64,000 nucleotides of DNA from positions 186,001 to 250,000 of the forward strand of contig JAANAU010000001.1 of NCBI GenBank assembly GCA_011089965.1, given 5' to 3'. The notes beneath the pieces are model-generated. The model worked only from the letters and a program-made list of their open reading frames with translations, made no database searches and was not told the DNA's origin. Each line of letters opens with the position of its first letter. Positions within the stretch are counted from its first letter, which is position 1. This DNA is from Magnetococcales bacterium. GTDB lineage: Bacteria; Pseudomonadota; Magnetococcia; Magnetococcales; Magnetaquicoccaceae. The position numbers were made by a program, and so were the translations under genes. Below, piece after piece: positions 60,859 to 64,000 of this stretch.

Positions 60859-61835
60859 GGTCGGCTCCGACGCAACAGCCACAAAAACAGAGGGGCACCC
60901 AACAATGCGGTCAGAATCCCTGCTGGCATCTGTTGCGGGGCGATCACGGTGCGCGCCACCAGGTCGGCCAGGGTCAACAGCCCTCCCCCCAACAAGACCG
61001 AGGCTGGCAGCAGCCAGCGGTGATCCGTATAACCCAACAATCGCAACAGATGGGGTGCCACCAGTCCGATAAAACCAATGCTGCCCGCAGTGGCCACTGC
61101 CGCAGCCGCTGCCAAAGTAGCCAGCAGATACAACAGCAGACGCAGCGGAGTTACGGCCACACCCAGACCGGCAGCCCGCATTGACCCGGACGCCAAAAGA
61201 TTCAGAGCGCGTCCCCAGGGCCAAACCAGCACCATGACCAGGAGCAGCACGAAACCTGCCCAGAATGCCTCTCCGCCCTGATCCAGATCCCCCATCAACC
61301 AGAACAGAGCTGTGCGCAACCGTTCATCCGGCAACAAATAGAGCAAAAAACTGACACCCGCTCCCCAACCAGAGGCCACCACCACCCCGGTCAGCAACAG
61401 ACGCGATCCCCGCTCCCATGCTTCGATCCCGCCGGCCAGCCAAAAAACCATCATCATGGTTGTCAGGGCACCCAGCCAGGCCCCGGCATTGACCCAGAAT
61501 CCGGAAGCTCCGGCCAGCAATGCCAGAATGGCTCCAAACGACGCCCCACCCGACACCCCCAGCACATACGGATCCGCCAATGGATTGCGCACCAACACCT
61601 GCATCAAGGCACCCGACAAGGCCAGCAGACCACCCACTGCCATGGCCCCGGCCACGCGCGGCAGACGCAACTCCAGCACCACCCGGCCAAACAACGGATC
61701 CCCCTGGCCCAGCATCCACTCCCACAGTGCCGCACCTCCCCCGGCAACACGGCCACTGCTCAAGGCCACAAAAAACACGCCGACCGTTGCCACCAACAAC
61801 ACCAACAATCCGACACCCTGTACATGGAATTTCAT
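60855..61835 (-). CDS. btuC: FecCD-family ABC permease (BtuC-like)
   Basis: 326 residues with about ten helices, typical of FecCD/BtuC permeases: LRLPRVAGAMAVGGLLALSGALMQVLVRNPLADPYVLGVSGGASFGAI near the N-terminus, and GSIGFIGLVAPHLLRLLGYTDHRWLLPASVLLGGGLL near the end. It forms a homodimer with the BtuD-like ATPase. ATG 61835 starts just before the first helix; a longer open frame has no match. It is coupled to the ATPase gene by a 4-bp overlap. No riboswitch lies upstream, in contrast to btuB. Confidence 0.9.
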   Translation of the reverse strand: MKFHVQGVGLLVLLVATVGVFFVALSSGRVAGGGAALWEWMLGQGDPLFGRVVLELRLPRVAGAMAVGGLLALSGALMQVLVRNPLADPYVLGVSGGASFGAILALLAGASGFWVNAGAWLGALTTMMMVFWLAGGIEAWERGSRLLLTGVVVASGWGAGVSFLLYLLPDERLRTALFWLMGDLDQGGEAFWAGFVLLLVMVLVWPWGRALNLLASGSMRAAGLGVAVTPLRLLLYLLATLAAAAAVATAGSIGFIGLVAPHLLRLLGYTDHRWLLPASVLLGGGLLTLADLVARTVIAPQQMPAGILTALLGAPLFLWLLRRSRP

Positions 61836-62258
61836 CGGTTCACAATATTTACTCTTGACACGGGAGCATTCCCTATTTGTCAACGAGCCTCAAACGAGGC
61901 TGGCGTGACTGCGCTGCATAGTGGTTGAAAACCCGCTTGACACTTGACACTCTCCCCGGATAGAACGAACCACGCATCCAAGGGCAATATTATGGGTTCA
62001 CTTGCATATCATTTCATATCATTTCAACAGGAGCAGCACAACCCGGAACCGATTCAAATACACCCATGGATCATGATCTCTCTTTTGACATGCCGAACAG
62101 CAATTGCGCCAATTGCGCTCCCAATGGCGGCGTGGATTGTATTATGCGGGCAAACAGTTGGAACATGTGTCAATTTACACGCCAGCATGTCGGCTATGGC
62201 CTGCCAGGCCATGGTCGGTCAAACCCATAGCCGAAACGTGGCGAATAAAGGTGTGGAG
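61836..62258. other. Intergenic region (423 bp) upstream of btuC
   Basis: It contains a small hairpin AGCCTC-AAAC-GAGGCT near 61887-61902 and two adjacent copies of CATATCATTT near 62005-62024. An open frame crosses it in phase with the next small gene, but its residues look non-coding. Promoters for btuCD (minus) and the next gene (plus) must be here. Confidence 0.5.
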
Positions 62259-62591
62259 ATGGAAGACGTACTGATCCTGGACCGGGAACACGTTGCAGAA
62301 TTACGCCTTATCGTTACCAGGCATGGGCTGCGCATCATGCAAGAGGCATCGCCCTGGGTAATACTGGTCGAAGGCGAAATTGATAATTTTGCTGTGTTTG
62401 AAAATAAAAAAGGTATATTCTCCATCTCCACAACCCTTTCCAGCCAGAATGAAGCTCATTTAACCCCTTTCAACCTTACGGCAAACGAAATATTATTCAT
62501 AAAGGCATGGATACACAGAAAAACTTTATTTAAGAAAAACCGTCCCGGTGATGGATGCGAATGGGATTCAACCGGATTTTCCTGTCCTTAA
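62259..62591 (+). CDS. Small hypothetical protein
   Basis: The 110-residue product (from ATG 62259, AAGG 7 bp ahead) is not recognised. It starts EDVLILDREHVAELRLIVTRHG and has a mixed beta/helix pattern up to ANEILFIKAWIHRKT, without membrane helix or signal. The frame is open from 61944, so a longer protein is possible, but the earlier residues have biased, non-coding-like composition. Composition is more AT-rich than in neighbouring genes, suggesting recent acquisition or decay. Confidence 0.4.
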   Translation: MEDVLILDREHVAELRLIVTRHGLRIMQEASPWVILVEGEIDNFAVFENKKGIFSISTTLSSQNEAHLTPFNLTANEILFIKAWIHRKTLFKKNRPGDGCEWDSTGFSCP

Positions 62592-62815
62592 CCACTTCAA
62601 ACACATTTTCAATCGACTCCTCCCAAAGCCTGCACAAGAGATCGAACAATCCATATCGACCCTGCATCCAAATTCCTTGCGTGCACGCACAATCTGTCTG
62701 ATCATCTTGTACTGATGTCCTGCGCTGGCAACCTCGAAGAGCGCTCTTTCTTGCATATTTCCACTTCGCACACACTCCGGAAAGACCACCACAGGCAAAG
62801 GCAGAGAGCCAACCG
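62592..62815. other. Short gap, possibly with a decayed minus-strand gene
   Basis: On the minus strand two overlapping frames each look partly coding: one with NMQERALFEVASAGHQYKM (about 62760-62700) and the other with EESIENVFEVVKDRKIRL (about 62620-62570). Joined by a frameshift they might form a small lost gene that runs into 62530. This is weak evidence. Confidence 0.2.
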
Positions 62816-63382
62816 ATGATTCTTGAGAAAGAATTTTTTGAATATGTCACCGATGATCAAGGACGGACCCATCTTGCGCTGCGCGTCAAGGTTCCTCATC
62901 ATCTGTTGCAGGCCATGGGATTGCTCACCGACGCATCAGACGAAGAGAGCGCCCTCCTGATCACCCAGATCCCGCTCAAAAGCATACGGGACATCCAGGA
63001 ACGCTGCGTTTTCACCGCAGAGTTCGCCACAGTGGAGGAGAATCCTGAATTCAACCCCCCGGTGCAACTGGTCACCATTCCCTGCCGGTCTGCGATAGGG
63101 CATGGCCGCTGCAAACGCACGGGGGAGGATCGCCCCTGCACCCTGTTTGGAGTCATGTCGTCGGTCCAAACCGGCGACAAGGATCCGGTTCATCTCATCG
63201 TGGCACCCAAACCTCCCGGTACGGAACTGCTGCCCTCTGAAGAGACCTGGCTGCTTCAAAAACGGGACACCTATGAACACTCCTTGCGTCAATGGGATGA
63301 TCTTTTGACACCTGTTCATCTGGTTTTGGATGCCACAACACGGGGGGTGCAATTCTGGTTGCGCTCCTGGCTGGGCAAATAG
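62816..63382 (+). CDS. Conserved-looking hypothetical protein
   Basis: The 188-residue soluble protein is not recognised. It starts ILEKEFFEYVTDDQGRTHLALRVKVP and has four Cys in the middle: VTIPCRSAIGHGRCKRTGEDRPCTLFGV contains three within 20 residues, a possible metal site. The C-terminus TPVHLVLDATTRGVQFWLRSWLGK is amphipathic. Its stop lies 9 bp before the cupin gene, so they may be co-transcribed. The base composition matches the host. Confidence 0.65.
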   Translation: MILEKEFFEYVTDDQGRTHLALRVKVPHHLLQAMGLLTDASDEESALLITQIPLKSIRDIQERCVFTAEFATVEENPEFNPPVQLVTIPCRSAIGHGRCKRTGEDRPCTLFGVMSSVQTGDKDPVHLIVAPKPPGTELLPSEETWLLQKRDTYEHSLRQWDDLLTPVHLVLDATTRGVQFWLRSWLGK

Positions 63383-63391
63383 GCGGTGCGC

Positions 63392-63826
63392 ATGACTCTT
63401 TCGACACGTTCATTATGGGTACTGGTTTTCATGCTGGCCCCGGTGTGGGCTGGACATGCCGACACTGCCTACCAGAAAGTCCAGCCTCTGCTCTCCACAA
63501 CCCACACCGTACTCAACGAACCTTTGCAACATGGTGACGGTTCTCCCTTGCAGATCAATTCCGCCATCATCACCATTCAACCGGGTGAAGAGACGGCCTG
63601 GCACAAGCATGGCATGCCCATGTACGCCTACATCCTGTCCGGAAGCGTGACCGTAAACTATGGGGAACAAGGCGAACGCACCTTCGCTGCCGGCAGCGCC
63701 ATGGTCGAAGCCATGGATCACTGGCATCGCGGCACCAATCGCGGTCTGGAGCCGGTACGCATTCTGGTGGTCTATTTCGGCAACCCATCTTCCAAGCAGG
63801 TCATTCTGCAAGAGCGAACCCCATGA
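63392..63826 (+). CDS. Secreted cupin-domain protein
   Basis: 144 residues with a signal peptide (LWVLVFMLAPVWAGHA) and a single cupin barrel: IITIQPGEETAWHKHGMPMYAYILSGSVTVNYGE carries motif 1 (HxH...E-like pattern with Y in place of Glu partly) and MVEAMDHWHRGTNRG motif 2 with its His residues. A periplasmic metal-binding or small-molecule enzyme or sensor is likely; the substrate is unknown. ATG 63392 fits the signal peptide better than GTG 63386. The stop shares ATGA with the next gene. Confidence 0.85.
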   Translation: MTLSTRSLWVLVFMLAPVWAGHADTAYQKVQPLLSTTHTVLNEPLQHGDGSPLQINSAIITIQPGEETAWHKHGMPMYAYILSGSVTVNYGEQGERTFAAGSAMVEAMDHWHRGTNRGLEPVRILVVYFGNPSSKQVILQERTP

Positions 63827-64000
63827 ACTGGATCTGGATTTTACCTGTCATACTGGTCATTGCACTGTTATGGACCTTTCATCCGGTGTTCCTGCGCCGG
63901 GGTGGTGATCCTTTGCCTGTCGGACTTGAAGGGGATCTGCGCGCAGAGTGGATGACGCAAAAGGAGTCACTGCTGCTGCAACTCAAGGAGATGGAACTGG
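63823..64000 (+). CDS. Membrane-anchored protein, 5' end only
   Basis: The window ends after 59 codons. The visible part is NWIWILPVILVIALLWTFHPVFLRR, a single transmembrane helix, followed by a charged segment AEWMTQKESLLLQLKEMEL that looks helical. The pattern recalls the N-terminus of CcmI-like or zinc-ribbon-type proteins in which one helix precedes a KExLLxxLKELE stretch, but too little is present to name it. Its ATG overlaps the cupin stop, so it belongs to the same transcript. Confidence 0.75.
   Translation, partial: MNWIWILPVILVIALLWTFHPVFLRRGGDPLPVGLEGDLRAEWMTQKESLLLQLKEMEL

Noticed and set aside
1-64000. CRISPR arrays, rRNA genes, transposases of known IS families, magnetosome genes
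   Set aside because: None was recognised. The Rpn-like gene is the only recombination-related gene, and it lacks terminal inverted repeats.

Overview
The window reads as chromosome of a free-living Gram-negative proteobacterium. The DNA is moderately GC-rich, genes are packed tightly with many 1-4 bp start/stop overlaps, and there are ubiquinone genes (ubiA, ubiC, ubiG), TonB-dependent cobalamin uptake, RND efflux, CheW/CheD chemosensory genes and many multidomain histidine kinases. The gene style (class II DAHP synthase, TIGR03032 protein, Rpn-like nuclease/DUF4351 gene, many PAS/receiver/Hpt proteins) recalls Magnetococcales or neighbouring deep Alphaproteobacteria. That placement is inference: no rRNA and no magnetosome gene was seen.

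Layout. 1-2.0 kb: end of a hybrid histidine kinase and a response regulator with an ATPase domain. 2.0-5.3 kb (minus): CobC-like phosphatase and a divergent CobT, then UbiA and UbiC. 5.4-10.0 kb (plus): rsmE, apbE, NusG domain II protein, Gx transporter, tonB, mutY, nearly all overlapping. 10.0-16.8 kb (minus): an LplT-like/amidohydrolase/Aas phospholipid operon behind an ArsR regulator, and a TPR glycosyltransferase. 17.2-18.3 kb: Rpn-like gene and a deletion remnant of a second copy. 18.4-24.1 kb (plus): RND pump and class II DAHP synthase. 24.7-33.4 kb (minus): GT41 protein, a 960-residue Hsp70/actin-fold protein with a novel N-terminus, a small orphan, a hybrid kinase and rluD. 33.4-41.1 kb: ubiG, Tat-type amidase, CheW-CZB-CheW protein, a molybdenum-carrier-like protein, a histidine-kinase homologue without its phospho-acceptor histidine, cheD and a FtsX-type permease. 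41.2 kb: tRNA-Arg with terminator. 42.8-48.5 kb (plus): a sensor without output domain, then carrier protein, MBOAT-like protein and adenylation enzyme, together a Dlt-like set without DltD. 48.5-52.5 kb (minus): M49-like peptidase, then cobU-cobT-cobS. 53-62 kb: a four-repeat membrane-anchored protein, btuF, riboswitch-controlled btuB, a DAC-like (DACNV-type) protein, an NhaD-like antiporter and btuCD. 62-64 kb: small hypotheticals, a secreted cupin and the start of a membrane protein.

The strongest theme is cobalamin: receptor, binding protein, ABC transporter and a possible TonB partner for uptake, plus CobU, CobS, a CobC-like phosphatase and two CobT paralogues for nucleotide-loop assembly. 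Only btuB shows a B12 riboswitch. The most promising candidates for undescribed biology are the Dlt-like acylation set, the Hsp70-like cluster, the divergent CobT and the pseudokinase/CheD/CheW-CZB group.
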